A stretch of 52,422 bases of DNA from Shewanella gelidimarina (GTDB taxonomy: Bacteria; Pseudomonadota; Gammaproteobacteria; Enterobacterales; Shewanellaceae): contig NZ_JAKIKW010000030.1 of the NCBI RefSeq assembly GCF_023283945.1, positions 1 through 52,422 of the forward strand, read 5' to 3'. A program made the translations under genes and the position numbers. Each line of letters opens with the position of its first letter. The first letter of the stretch is position 1. The notes beneath the pieces were generated by a model. It did no database searches, had not been told where the DNA came from, and saw only the letters and a program-made list of their open reading frames with translations. Below are positions 37,603-46,852 of the stretch, in pieces.

Positions 37603-38200
37603 CTTAGTTATGTTTAGTTGTGCATCGGTAAATGCTGAACCAATATCATTAGAGTACCAAAGTTTTTATCAGCGACTTAAACAAGTCAATAAAGGCAATT
37701 ATCAATTGGTTGAAGTGGCTTTTTCAGTATCTAAAGCCAATGGTTGTAAGCTTATCGATGGCACAATATCGACTGAAAAGGAGTCATTTCCATTAACGTT
37801 CACTAAAGACCAAAGAATATTTTTGCCTTATGACGCACAGTTAAAATCAGACAGAGCACTGATTAACCTTAATGTCGAAGGCGATGCAAAGTCTTGCGCC
37901 ATTGCGATGCAGGTGAGATCAAAGAATACAAAACAAGCGTATGACGGCGCTGAATTACTGCAGATCCAAACAGAAATGAATACCCTGTTAAGTATGATGC
38001 AAGGGTTTCCTATGCGTTATTTTGCATCTGAAATAGCCGGACTTAATTTAGAGTTTGATGGGGATGTTGTGATGACGCTCGATGGGAAGAAAATGCCTGT
38101 TAGCGGAACTTACCGTTTGCATAAAGACGTGATTGAAAGCCTTAACTCAATAGAGTTTAGTCAGGCACCTAAAGTCATTAGTCCATGGACAGCGAAATAG
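37580..38200 (+). CDS. DUF2987-type secreted protein
   Basis: 206 aa with a clear signal peptide (MKKSLLFSLVMFSCASVNA, cleavage about 19/20). The mature part has two cysteines (NGCKLIDG and DAKSCAIAM) that may form a disulfide in the periplasm. It matches a Shewanella/Vibrio family I recall as DUF2987, of unknown function. Overlap with the Bax-like gene suggests a joint role at the cell envelope. Confidence 0.75.
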   Translation: MKKSLLFSLVMFSCASVNAEPISLEYQSFYQRLKQVNKGNYQLVEVAFSVSKANGCKLIDGTISTEKESFPLTFTKDQRIFLPYDAQLKSDRALINLNVEGDAKSCAIAMQVRSKNTKQAYDGAELLQIQTEMNTLLSMMQGFPMRYFASEIAGLNLEFDGDVVMTLDGKKMPVSGTYRLHKDVIESLNSIEFSQAPKVISPWTAK

Positions 38201-38215
38201 CCTCTAAGCTGATCT

Positions 38216-38247
38216 AAAAAAGCCCTCTAATAAGAGGGCTTTTTTTA
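38216..38247. terminator. Bidirectional terminator
   Basis: AAAAAAGCCCTCT/AGAGGGCTTTTTTT, loop AATA, between the convergent DUF2987 gene and ttcA. Confidence 0.92.
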
Positions 38248-38260
38248 TATCCATTAACGA

Positions 38261-39199
38261 TTAGCTATTCGGACTATAAGTACTAACGACATCAATACGT
38301 GCCGCTTTATCTAAATCAATATGGCCATTATTGCTGATATCAACAAAATCAAAGGCTGGCAAGTCAGATTCAGCAACGTCGCCCTTCAAAGGCGCATCGG
38401 CATTACGCTCTAGCGCTAGAAAATCAAACTTAGCTCTGTCGACACCTTGAGAAGGCGCTGTATTTTGCATCGCGGTGAATATGGTTTCTATACGGCCAGG
38501 GAAGTCTCTGTCCCATTGAACCAGCATATCTTTGACCGCTGCACGTTTCAGATTCTCTTGCGAGCCACAAAGGTTACAGGGGATGATAGGAAACTTTTTC
38601 AGCTCAGCATATTCAGCAATGTCTTTCTCTTTGCTATAAGCCAGCGGACGAATAACCATATTGGCGCCGTCATCAGATAAAAGCTTGGGTGGCATCGCTT
38701 TCATTCTTCCTGCAAAAAACATGTTTAGGAACATGGTTTCAATAATGTCATCTCGATGATGACCCAGTGCTATTTTAGTCGCACCAATCTTTTGCGCAAA
38801 ACCATAGAGCGTGCCACGACGTAAACGTGAGCATAATGAGCAAGTGGTTTTACCTTCTGGAATTTTATCCATGACGATAGAGTAGGTGTCTTTTTCTAAG
38901 ATATGATATGCCACGCCAAGGCTGTCTAAGTACGTGGGTAAGATCTCTTCAGGAAAACCGGGCTGCTTTTGGTCAAGGTTGACCGCCACTATTTCAAACT
39001 TGATCGGCGCTCGTTGCTGAAGGTTGAGCAAAATATCTAACATGGCATAGCTATCTTTGCCCCCAGATAAACAGCACATAACACGATCGCCTTCTTCAAT
39101 CATGTTGTAGTCGCCAATGGCTTTGCCAACTTCAGAGCGCAAGCGTTTCTGGAGTTTGCTGCGACGAGAGATCTGCTCTGGTGATAATTCTTCGGACAT
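38261..39199 (-). CDS. ttcA: tRNA 2-thiocytidine(32) synthetase TtcA
   Basis: 312 aa. The PP-loop SGGKDS is at 45-50. Paired cysteines TTCSLCSRLRRGTLY (about 120-123), which help hold the Fe-S cluster, and IPCNLCGSQENLKRAAVK are characteristic. It thiolates cytidine 32 of selected tRNAs using ATP. It lies downstream of uspE and fnr on the same strand with an 80-bp gap. Confidence 0.95.
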   Translation of the reverse strand: MSEELSPEQISRRSKLQKRLRSEVGKAIGDYNMIEEGDRVMCCLSGGKDSYAMLDILLNLQQRAPIKFEIVAVNLDQKQPGFPEEILPTYLDSLGVAYHILEKDTYSIVMDKIPEGKTTCSLCSRLRRGTLYGFAQKIGATKIALGHHRDDIIETMFLNMFFAGRMKAMPPKLLSDDGANMVIRPLAYSKEKDIAEYAELKKFPIIPCNLCGSQENLKRAAVKDMLVQWDRDFPGRIETIFTAMQNTAPSQGVDRAKFDFLALERNADAPLKGDVAESDLPAFDFVDISNNGHIDLDKAARIDVVSTYSPNS

Positions 39200-39278
39200 A
39201 AAAAAACGCGCCTAGTACACAAATGTTCAGGGCGCGTATTATTCCAGCTAAAGCACTTCGGGTAAAGCCCGTTAAGCG

Positions 39279-40211
39279 TTAAGCTTCTTCAAGAGGTGAT
39301 TTATATCCGTCAGGCTTCACCGCAAGTAAATCACAGTTAATACTGTCGATGACATGTTCTGCCGTATTACCAATGAGTGCAGCTGAAAGTCCGGTTCTGC
39401 CTATGGTACCCAAAATGACTAATTCAGCATCAAGCTTTTGCGCGAGATCTGGGATCACATCTTCCGGTAAACCTTCTCTTACATGACAAAAATCAGGCGA
39501 GATATCATAAGCTTCGGCAAGATAGGTTATACGTTCTTCATGTTGTCTGCGAATGGTTTCACTGTAGGAGTGAGAGTCAAAGTCTGGTAACTCAATCGCC
39601 AGATTAACTGGTGTGCCTGGATAGCCGTTAACGAGGTGGATCTGGGCATCAAACTGCTTTGCGAGCTTTTGTGCGTGCTCGATTATTTTAACATTTAATG
39701 ACTGATTGGTTTCGTCTTCAGAACTCACGTTAATGGCACAGAGGATTTTACCGGCAACAGGCCAATCATGATCTTTAACTAATAAAACAGGGACTGGTGC
39801 TTTTCTTAATAGATGCCAATCAGTTGGGGTAAAGATAACTGACTTTAGCTTGTCGTGCTCATGAGTCCCTTTAACGATGACATCATATTTACCCTTAATA
39901 ACGTGGTTAATGATGCTTTCGAACGGACGATTGTGCCAGACGACTTCGGTTTCTATATTGATGTTTCCAGTTTTAAACTGGCTAACAATATCATCTAACC
40001 ACGCCTTACGTTGTGCCACTACGCCTTCGCGCATCGCTTCTCGTTCTTGGCCTGACAATATAGATGTCATCTCATAAGAGAAATCGAAGATAGATAAAAA
40101 GACGGTAATACTGGCATTATTAGCCGATGCGAGTTCAATGGCTCTGGCTAATGCGGCTTGTTTATCGGTGGTTGGATCAACCACTACAAGGAGTTTTTGA
40201 TAATCCATCAT
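39279..40211 (-). CDS. uspE: Universal stress protein UspE
   Basis: About 310 aa, a tandem pair of Usp domains. I prefer the start MMDYQKLLVVVDP at 40211, which has AAGGA 7 nt upstream and matches E. coli UspE; a 14-residue longer reading from 40253 lacks similarity. Domain 1 ends near VPVLLVKD. Domain 2 contains ILGTIGRTGLSAALIGNTAEHV, the nucleotide-binding G-x2-G-x9-G-(S/T)-like loop. It follows fnr, as in E. coli, with an FNR-like site in between. Confidence 0.92.
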   Translation of the reverse strand: MMDYQKLLVVVDPTTDKQAALARAIELASANNASITVFLSIFDFSYEMTSILSGQEREAMREGVVAQRKAWLDDIVSQFKTGNINIETEVVWHNRPFESIINHVIKGKYDVIVKGTHEHDKLKSVIFTPTDWHLLRKAPVPVLLVKDHDWPVAGKILCAINVSSEDETNQSLNVKIIEHAQKLAKQFDAQIHLVNGYPGTPVNLAIELPDFDSHSYSETIRRQHEERITYLAEAYDISPDFCHVREGLPEDVIPDLAQKLDAELVILGTIGRTGLSAALIGNTAEHVIDSINCDLLAVKPDGYKSPLEEA

Positions 40212-40268
40212 AACTTTATCCTTATCTAATATCGTATTACCATCTTGCACCATAAAGATGGCTTTGTA

Positions 40269-40282
40269 TTGTTATAGATCAA
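40269..40282 (-). promoter_or_regulatory. FNR-like site upstream of uspE
   Basis: TTGTTatagATCAA matches 9 of 10 consensus positions. It lies about 58 bp upstream of the preferred uspE start. A possible -10 (TAATAC on the minus strand, 40234-40239) lies somewhat beyond the ideal class II distance. Confidence 0.45.
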
Positions 40283-40300
40283 CAGAATAGTCGATAACGT

Positions 40301-41056
40301 TTAACGGGCAATATTACTGTTGCCTGATAACTCACTTAACGCATCGATATCGAGAATGGTAATGTATTTACCTTTTACTTCAATAAGATCAGCTTTCTGA
40401 AAACGGCCCAAAAGGCGGCTAATTGTTTCAACGGTCAAGCCCAAATAATTACCGATATCTCCACGAGTCATCGTTAAACGAAACTCTCTTGGTGAAAAAC
40501 CACGGCTACCAAAACGTTTAGCAAGATTACTGATAAATGCGGCTAATCTTTCTTCGGCATTTTTCTTACTCAGTAGCAGAATCATCTCTTGATCGGTTTG
40601 GATCTCATTACTCATTAGACGCATAACTTGCTGTCTGAGTTTAGGCATTTTGCCGATGAGCTCATCCAATGTTGTATAAGGGATCTCACACACCATTGAG
40701 GTTTCAAGTGCTTGTGCAAAGCTTTGATGGAATTGAGAATGAATTCCATCAAATCCTATAACGTCACCCGCGAGATGAAACCCAGTGATCTGTTCATCAC
40801 CTTGTTCAGTAATGGTGTAACTTTTTATGGTGCCAGAACGAATGGCAAAAAGAGACTTAAGAGGGTCACCAGACTTAAAAATAGCTTCACCTTTTTGGAT
40901 AGGCTTTTTACGTTCGATGATTTCGTCTAATTGATCTAATTCGGTAGTATTTAGAGTAAACGGAATACACAGAGTACCCATGCTGCAGTCATGACAATGA
41001 ATCGCACAGCCTGATGCCATTTGACGACGATGTTTATTATTATTATCTACGCTCAT
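40301..41056 (-). CDS. fnr: Fnr/EtrA anaerobic transcriptional regulator
   Basis: 251-aa CRP/FNR family. The oxygen-sensing [4Fe-4S] cysteines are C21, C24, C30 and C123 (CAIHCHDCSMGTLC and SMVCEIPY), matching E. coli Fnr. The recognition helix TVETISRLLGR is identical to E. coli, so TTGAT half-sites should be its target. The Shewanella name is etrA. It is next to the cbb3 oxidase genes it is expected to control. Confidence 0.96.
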   Translation of the reverse strand: MSVDNNNKHRRQMASGCAIHCHDCSMGTLCIPFTLNTTELDQLDEIIERKKPIQKGEAIFKSGDPLKSLFAIRSGTIKSYTITEQGDEQITGFHLAGDVIGFDGIHSQFHQSFAQALETSMVCEIPYTTLDELIGKMPKLRQQVMRLMSNEIQTDQEMILLLSKKNAEERLAAFISNLAKRFGSRGFSPREFRLTMTRGDIGNYLGLTVETISRLLGRFQKADLIEVKGKYITILDIDALSELSGNSNIAR

Positions 41057-41111
41057 TATCTATCTCAGTTTTGTGTTCACACACTATGTTAAACTAATTT
41101 AATAAATGGGG

Positions 41112-41804
41112 CTAGTTTAGCTGCCCAATTGCAATATATAGCGTCTGTATTCCGAAGGCGATTAACACTAAGCCACTGACTTTTCGGACTGACGCTTTTT
41201 GCACCCAACGACTAAAAGTACTCGCTGCAACACCGGCGCTTAATAAAGCGGGAAGGGTGCCTAAACCAAAAGCGGCCATCACCATAGCGCCGTCAACGGC
41301 ATTCCCCGCCGCCACAGCCCAAGTCAGCATGCTATAGACTAAACCACAAGGTAACCAACCCCATAACCCGCCAGCGATAAAAGCTTGTCGTTTATTTTTA
41401 ATCGGGATAAAGCGATTTGCGATGGGCGATATCAACTTCCAAAGCCATTTACCTGCACGCTCTAGTTGTACAATACCAGACCATATTTGCGCAATGTAAA
41501 GGCCTGTGATGACCATCATAAGGCCCGCTAAAATCCGCAGCACTAATAAGTATAGGTCAACGTCAAACAATAACCCAAGCGCATTAGTGCTGGCCCCTAC
41601 GAGCGCTCCAGCTGTGGTATAGCTGATGATCCGTCCGCTGTTATAGCTAAACAGGTAACCCAGTTGATTGACTAATCGGTTACTGCCATCGTTTTGAGGT
41701 AAATTTGCGGATAAAGCACCGACCAAACCACCGCACATCCCAATACAGTGTCCAGCGCCCATTATGCCAACGAGAAAGGCACCGAATACGCTGTAATCAT
41801 TCAC
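41112..41804 (-). CDS. DsbD_2/TauE-SafE-type membrane protein
   Basis: 230 aa with about six membrane helices. GIMGAGHCIGMCGGLVGAL, FIAGGLWGWLPCGLVYSML (paired Cys/Pro-Cys-Gly) and LLSAGVAAST are typical of the cytochrome-biogenesis-like transmembrane family found beside cco genes. Homologues are annotated as sulfite exporter TauE/SafE, but context suggests copper delivery or redox work in oxidase assembly. It overlaps ccoS by 8 bp. Confidence 0.82.
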   Translation of the reverse strand: MNDYSVFGAFLVGIMGAGHCIGMCGGLVGALSANLPQNDGSNRLVNQLGYLFSYNSGRIISYTTAGALVGASTNALGLLFDVDLYLLVLRILAGLMMVITGLYIAQIWSGIVQLERAGKWLWKLISPIANRFIPIKNKRQAFIAGGLWGWLPCGLVYSMLTWAVAAGNAVDGAMVMAAFGLGTLPALLSAGVAASTFSRWVQKASVRKVSGLVLIAFGIQTLYIAIGQLN

Positions 41805-42024
41805 CGTCTTTATTTTTCCCTGTGGCGTTCTGCTCAGCCGTTGATGTGGCGGTGTCTATCTCCGTCTTAGCTTTTTGTTCATGACTGTCGTCTTCAAACA
41901 AAATAGATATACTTTGTTTATCAAGATCATCGAATTGATCCGATTTAACCGCCCAAAAAAAGACACCTACAGCGACAAGAACAAATAACATAGCGATGGG
42001 GATCAGGACATAAATAATGCTCAT
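41797..42024 (-). CDS. ccoS: cbb3 oxidase maturation protein CcoS
   Basis: 75 aa. It has a single N-terminal helix (about 2-24, IIYVLIPIAMLFVLVAVGVFF) followed by WAVKSDQFDDLDKQ, the CcoS signature; the acidic tail is poorly conserved. It overlaps ccoI by 4 bp. It is needed for cofactor insertion into CcoN in other bacteria. Confidence 0.93.
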   Translation of the reverse strand: MSIIYVLIPIAMLFVLVAVGVFFWAVKSDQFDDLDKQSISILFEDDSHEQKAKTEIDTATSTAEQNATGKNKDGE

Positions 42025-44417
42025 ACACGTACCTTGAGTAGTCTTAAGCTATTGCTAACGACTATAAGTGAACTGGCGGACATGCCAATAGCTGCAATAT
42101 AGGGCGCGACATGGCCGCTAACAGCTAAAGGGATTATAAACAGGTTGTAACCCAGCGCCCAGAACAAATTCTGTTTGATAACCCGCCCGGTAAATTTAGC
42201 GACTTTTACGGCGTCAGAGAAACGCGATAGGTTATCGCCCAACAAAATAATGTCTGCACTGTTTTTACTAATAGCGGCGCCGCTGCCCATCGCCACCGAA
42301 AGGTTGGCTCCTGCAAGCACAGGGGCGTCATTGATGCCATCGCCAAACATAGCGACTTGGGAGTGCTGTTGTAGTTTTCTGACTAACGATAATTTGTCTT
42401 CAGGAGATAAACCTTTGTGAACATCTTCAATACCGAGTCGTTTGGCCAGGTTTTCAACTTCACCAGAGTTATCACCACTAGCAATACTGATGTTACACCC
42501 CAGTTTCTTCAATGACTGCACCGCATTGGCTGTATCAGGCCTGATTTCATCTGCTAAAGTGAATTTAGCCCGCACAACGCCCTCGAGACTCAGCCAAACA
42601 ATAACGTCTGACTCAAGGTGACTAGTGCCGTTAACGAATGATTGGCTACCAATTTTTACCTTTTGGCCATTAATATCACCTTGAAGGCCATTGCCGACAA
42701 AGTTTTGCTTGTTGGCTACGCTGATCGCGGGGTTAAAGTGGCCTTGGAATGCATGGGCAATAGGATGAAGTGAGCTTGCTTCAAGTGCTGCCGCATACTC
42801 AAGAACATGCTCTTTTGTCATAGCACTAGTGCTACATTCCACCAGTTCTATATCAGTAATAGACAATGAGCCTAGTGTCAGCGTGCCTGTTTTATCAAAA
42901 ACGATATGGTTAAGCTTAGGCAGCTTTTCAAATACACCCGTTTTACGGGTAATAATTCCCAGCTTTGTGAGGATTGCTGTGCCACATGTGACCGCTGTAG
43001 GCGTTGCCAGCGCTAACGCACAAGGGCAGGTAGCAACCAACACTGATAACGTCACCCAAAATGCATCTTCTGGTGAATAAAATGACCAAAAGGCATATGT
43101 CCCAGTCGCAATCAACAAAATGGCTGCAGTAAAATAATTTGAAAACCTATCGGCATACAGCGCAATTTTAGGTTTACTGTTTGAAGCAATCTCTTGCAAC
43201 CTGATGATTTCTGCAACGAGTTGATCTTGTCCTAATGCCGTCACTCTTACCGTTATGGGTTGCTCAATGTTAATGGTGCCGGCAAAGACTTGAGCATCGA
43301 CAGATTTAGCCAATGGCATCTGTTCACCGGTTAACATCGCTTCATTAATCGAAGAACTGCCTTCAATAATAATGCCGTCAGCGGCAATAACATCGCCAGG
43401 CTTAATTATAATCAAATTTCCGATAACAAGACGCTTAGCGGGGACCTCTTCAATCGCATTGTCTGATTTAAGAAAAGCAGTCAGCGGCACCAGTTTATGT
43501 AGATTACTGGAGCTCACGGACGCCTTTTGGCGAGCATTTTGCTCAAAGTAACGTCCAAGCAATAAAAAGAAGGTAAACATAGAGACGGACTCAAAATAGA
43601 CTTCTCCAGTCCCGTTGATAGTCTCTATGCAACTGGCTATGTAGGCACCACAAATAGCGATACTGACAGAGACGTCCATATTTAACCGGCCCATTAAAAT
43701 GGAACGAATGGCACTAAAATAGAAAGGTTGAGCAGAATAGAAAACAACAGGGGCAGCAAAGAGCATGCTGACCCAGCGGAAGTAATCTCTAAACTCTATA
43801 TCGAGTTCGGTAAAGTAACCAGAATACAGGGCCAGGGCGAACATCATCACCTGCATGGTCGCAAAGCCCGCAAGACCTAAGCGCAACAAAAACTTGCGGC
43901 TATCTTTCTTACTTCTCGTTTCTTGTTCGTCAATCTGAAACGGTGCAGCTTGGTAGCCTATCGCGCTGATTTTATTTAAAATTGCGCTGAGTTTCACCTG
44001 CTCTGCGTGCCAACTGATAATGGCTCGTTGCGTCGTAGAGTTAACTTGAATGTTCGCAATACCCGCAAGTTTTTTGACCTGCTGCTCAATAAGCCAGGCA
44101 CAAGCTGCGCAAGTGATACCGTCAATAGTTAAAGATATTTCATTTACATCATCGCGTTGATGAATAAAATCTTGTTGTACTTCAGGCAGATCATAGGCAC
44201 TGACGCTGTTAAGCTCTTCTGGCACCAGCGCCGTTTGTTTGTTACCGGGCTCGGTTCTAAACTTATAATAATTCGTTAAACCCGCATCGATAATCGCTTG
44301 CGATACAGCCTGGCAGCCAGGGCAGCACATCGCTTTATCTTCATTTTGTATACGTGTAGTGAACTGGCTACCGGTTAATACAGGTTCACTACAATGGTAA
44401 CAACTGATTTGACTCAT
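42021..44417 (-). CDS. ccoI: Copper-transporting P-type ATPase CcoI
   Basis: 798-aa P1B ATPase. N-terminal CYHCSEP and CCPGCQAV motifs come before an HMA domain with TCAAC. The membrane CPC motif (VATCPCALALATP), phosphorylation DKTGTLTLG, HP (SSLHPIAHAF) and GDGINDAP hinge are all present. It supplies copper for the binuclear centre of cbb3 oxidase. It sits in ccoH-I-S order, 45 bp after ccoH. Confidence 0.94.
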   Translation of the reverse strand: MSQISCYHCSEPVLTGSQFTTRIQNEDKAMCCPGCQAVSQAIIDAGLTNYYKFRTEPGNKQTALVPEELNSVSAYDLPEVQQDFIHQRDDVNEISLTIDGITCAACAWLIEQQVKKLAGIANIQVNSTTQRAIISWHAEQVKLSAILNKISAIGYQAAPFQIDEQETRSKKDSRKFLLRLGLAGFATMQVMMFALALYSGYFTELDIEFRDYFRWVSMLFAAPVVFYSAQPFYFSAIRSILMGRLNMDVSVSIAICGAYIASCIETINGTGEVYFESVSMFTFFLLLGRYFEQNARQKASVSSSNLHKLVPLTAFLKSDNAIEEVPAKRLVIGNLIIIKPGDVIAADGIIIEGSSSINEAMLTGEQMPLAKSVDAQVFAGTINIEQPITVRVTALGQDQLVAEIIRLQEIASNSKPKIALYADRFSNYFTAAILLIATGTYAFWSFYSPEDAFWVTLSVLVATCPCALALATPTAVTCGTAILTKLGIITRKTGVFEKLPKLNHIVFDKTGTLTLGSLSITDIELVECSTSAMTKEHVLEYAAALEASSLHPIAHAFQGHFNPAISVANKQNFVGNGLQGDINGQKVKIGSQSFVNGTSHLESDVIVWLSLEGVVRAKFTLADEIRPDTANAVQSLKKLGCNISIASGDNSGEVENLAKRLGIEDVHKGLSPEDKLSLVRKLQQHSQVAMFGDGINDAPVLAGANLSVAMGSGAAISKNSADIILLGDNLSRFSDAVKVAKFTGRVIKQNLFWALGYNLFIIPLAVSGHVAPYIAAIGMSASSLIVVSNSLRLLKVRV

Positions 44418-44462
44418 AGATTTGGGTTCATACGTTTATGTTGCGATCAAAGAGGTTCGAAA

Positions 44463-44942
44463 TTAGTTTAGCCAGTACTGCTTATCATCAACGAGCGTGA
44501 CGCGTTGCTGGATCCGCCATGTTTGATCAAATCCTTCAATGCGAACTTCCCAAGGTCCTGACATCGCTTGATGGATCTCAATGCGATATACGCCATTCGC
44601 GTCTGCTGTGACTATCTGATTAAAGTCACGTTCCGCCATTGTAGGATGGAAAAAGCCTACACTAAGTGCAGCTTGGTATTGCTCTCCACCTTGCTGAGAA
44701 AGTTCGACATACTCATCATCAAACTCGAGCAGGTAATTCATACCCAACTGTTTTGCATGTTTGATTTTGCGAAGGTCCATATTAATGGCTTTACCTTCTT
44801 TATAATAATCCTCAGAAACAAGGGAGTCCTTATTATCAATGGCTAGATATAATAAGTTGAAACTTGCAACGACGGCACAAAGCGGAAGTACAATAAGAAA
44901 CCAGGGCCAGAACTGTTTATACCAAGGCTGAGGAGTAGACAT
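44463..44942 (-). CDS. ccoH: FixH/CcoH family oxidase assembly protein
   Basis: 159 aa with one N-terminal membrane helix (about 9-31), then a periplasmic FixH domain (NKDSLVSEDYYKEGKAINMDL, WEVRIEGFDQTWRIQQRV). It helps the late assembly of the cbb3 complex. It is first of the H-I-S-DsbD_2 group and separated from ccoP by a terminator and 139 bp, so it may have its own promoter. No ccoG is present between ccoP and ccoH. Confidence 0.9.
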   Translation of the reverse strand: MSTPQPWYKQFWPWFLIVLPLCAVVASFNLLYLAIDNKDSLVSEDYYKEGKAINMDLRKIKHAKQLGMNYLLEFDDEYVELSQQGGEQYQAALSVGFFHPTMAERDFNQIVTADANGVYRIEIHQAMSGPWEVRIEGFDQTWRIQQRVTLVDDKQYWLN

Positions 44943-45020
44943 TTTTTACACCTATTATTTGCTGAGAGACGACGTTTTTAAGAACCGCCATTTTACCGTT
45001 AAAAGTGTGATTTAGCACTT

Positions 45021-45051
45021 AAAAAAAAGGCCTCGTTTGTGACGAGGCCTT
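45021..45051 (-). terminator. Terminator after ccoP
   Basis: On the minus strand AAGGCCTCGT/ACGAGGCCTT runs into eight T. Confidence 0.9.
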
Positions 45052-45081
45052 AATATTACGTTTAATGTTACTTAAGTGTAA

Positions 45082-46038
45082 CTACTTGTTTGACAAGCTA
45101 TAAACGTATGCTGAGATTACGTGAACTTTTTCTTCACCTAATACATCTTTCCATGCTGGCATGACGCCACTACGACCATTCTTAACTGACTGTTGAATAG
45201 CACCACGGCTTCCGCCGTATAGCCATGCATTATCCGTTAGGTTAGGTGCGCCCATGAATTTGTTACCTGTGCCGTCCATACCATGGCAGGCAAAACAGCC
45301 TTTCATGAAAGAACCTTGACCTTGAGCAGCAAGTGCTGCGTCATGTTCACGGCCAGACAACTTAACAACATATTCAGCAAGACCAGGTAACTCACTATCT
45401 TCGATTGGTAAACCACCTTTAGGCGGCATCATACCGTGACGACCATTCATAATGGTTGTCTTAATCGTTGCTAGCTCACCGCCATATAACCAAGCACCAT
45501 CGGTGAGGTTAGGGAAGCCTTTGCTACCACGAGCATCACTACCATGGCACATTGAACAGTTTTGCAAGAATAAACGGCCGCCAACTTTCAGCGCTTCCTT
45601 ATTCTTAACTAACTCTTCTAATGGAGTGTCAGCATAGGCCTTAAAGATAGGGCCAAACTTTTCATCAGCATGCTTTACTTCTTGGTCATACTGTACCCAA
45701 CGTCCTTCCTCTTGAGCATCGATAACCGCCTGCTTAGATTCTGCGAGAGTACGTACACTTTGGTTAGAGCTCGTCCAGCCTAAAAAGCCTTTGAAGCTAC
45801 CAAGACCAGGGTAAAGTGCAAGATAGATAACACTAAACACGATAGTAATGTAGAACATATAACTCCACCATTTTGGTAGTGGGTTATTGAGTTCTTCGAT
45901 ACCGTCGAAGCTATGGCCCATTGATTCGCCTTCTTTTACGCCAGTGTTGTTCTTAGAACAAGCGTGTAGTAGAACGATACAACCAATGATGACCACAGAC
46001 GAGAGTACAATGATCCATATACTCCAGAAATCAGTCAT
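45082..46038 (-). CDS. ccoP: cbb3 oxidase diheme subunit CcoP
   Basis: 318 aa. Two N-terminal helices (about 7-27 and 58-77), then two c-type domains with CSMCH (161-165) and CFACH (248-252). Each is followed by a GAWLYGG/NAWLYGG repeat, and axial methionines are in MMPPKGG and VMPAWK. It passes electrons from soluble cytochrome c to CcoO and CcoN. Its ATG overlaps the ccoQ stop by one base (TAATG). Confidence 0.96.
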   Translation of the reverse strand: MTDFWSIWIIVLSSVVIIGCIVLLHACSKNNTGVKEGESMGHSFDGIEELNNPLPKWWSYMFYITIVFSVIYLALYPGLGSFKGFLGWTSSNQSVRTLAESKQAVIDAQEEGRWVQYDQEVKHADEKFGPIFKAYADTPLEELVKNKEALKVGGRLFLQNCSMCHGSDARGSKGFPNLTDGAWLYGGELATIKTTIMNGRHGMMPPKGGLPIEDSELPGLAEYVVKLSGREHDAALAAQGQGSFMKGCFACHGMDGTGNKFMGAPNLTDNAWLYGGSRGAIQQSVKNGRSGVMPAWKDVLGEEKVHVISAYVYSLSNK

Positions 46039-46214
46039 TACTTTTTCTCTCCTGAGTCCTTTGAAACCTCGGTCTTCTCTTCATCAGAGAAAACTAGGTT
46101 AGCAGCATCGTCAAATTGATCTTTACGACGAGAGCTATATGCCCAAGCAAATATACCGATAAAGGTAACCATCACAACGATGGTTATAATTCCTCGTAAT
46201 GTACCGTAATCCAT
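46038..46214 (-). CDS. ccoQ: cbb3 oxidase small subunit CcoQ
   Basis: 58 aa, MDYGTLRGIITIVVMVTFIG onward. One membrane helix (about 8-25) is followed by FAWAYSSRRKDQFDDAANLVF, the CcoQ/FixQ signature. It is encoded between ccoO and ccoP, starting 12 bp after ccoO, with GGAGG 7 nt before the ATG. It stabilises the complex in other species. Confidence 0.93.
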   Translation of the reverse strand: MDYGTLRGIITIVVMVTFIGIFAWAYSSRRKDQFDDAANLVFSDEEKTEVSKDSGEKK

Positions 46215-46225
46215 ATCTTGCCTCC

Positions 46226-46840
46226 TTATTTAAGCGCGTGACCAAGTGATTGTAGATAAGCGATCAATGCATCCATTTCCGTCTTATCTTTCACAGCGTC
46301 TTTAGCAGCAGCAATTTCTTCATCTGTATACAGCTCATGTGTCGGATGAAGATTGCGTAGGATATCCATTTTCTTGCCAGTCAACTCGCCGCTAAGCTTG
46401 TTTTCTGCCAACCAAGGGAAACCAGGCATATTCGACTGAGGTACAACAGCGCGAGGATCAATCAAATGAACTTCATGCCACTGGTCACTGTAACGACCGC
46501 CAACACGGGCTAGATCTGGACCTGTACGCTTAGAACCCCACTGGAATGGGTGATCCCATACAGACTCACCAGCCACCGAGTAATGCCCATAACGTTCTGT
46601 TTCTGCTCGTAGTGGACGGATCATCTGACTGTGACAGTTATAACAACCCTCACGTACGTAGATGTCACGACCCTCTATCTGCAAAGCAGTATATGGGATT
46701 TGGCCTTCTAGCGGCTCAGTCGTGTCTTTTTGGAAAAGTAGGGGAGTGATCTCAACCAAGCTACCGAAGCTGATTGCGATTACCGTCAAGATCCCTAATA
46801 GACCGATGTTTTTCTCAACTAACTCATGATTAAATTTCAT
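46226..46840 (-). CDS. ccoO: cbb3 oxidase monoheme subunit CcoO
   Basis: 204 aa. N-terminal helix (about 13-35), then heme c motif CYNCHSQ (C66, C69, H70) in YVREGCYNCHSQMIRP, and the SMPG-like axial Met segment VVPQSNMPGFPWL. It follows ccoN by 12 bp in the N-O-Q-P operon. Confidence 0.96.
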   Translation of the reverse strand: MKFNHELVEKNIGLLGILTVIAISFGSLVEITPLLFQKDTTEPLEGQIPYTALQIEGRDIYVREGCYNCHSQMIRPLRAETERYGHYSVAGESVWDHPFQWGSKRTGPDLARVGGRYSDQWHEVHLIDPRAVVPQSNMPGFPWLAENKLSGELTGKKMDILRNLHPTHELYTDEEIAAAKDAVKDKTEMDALIAYLQSLGHALK

Positions 46841-46852
46841 CGAATCTACTCC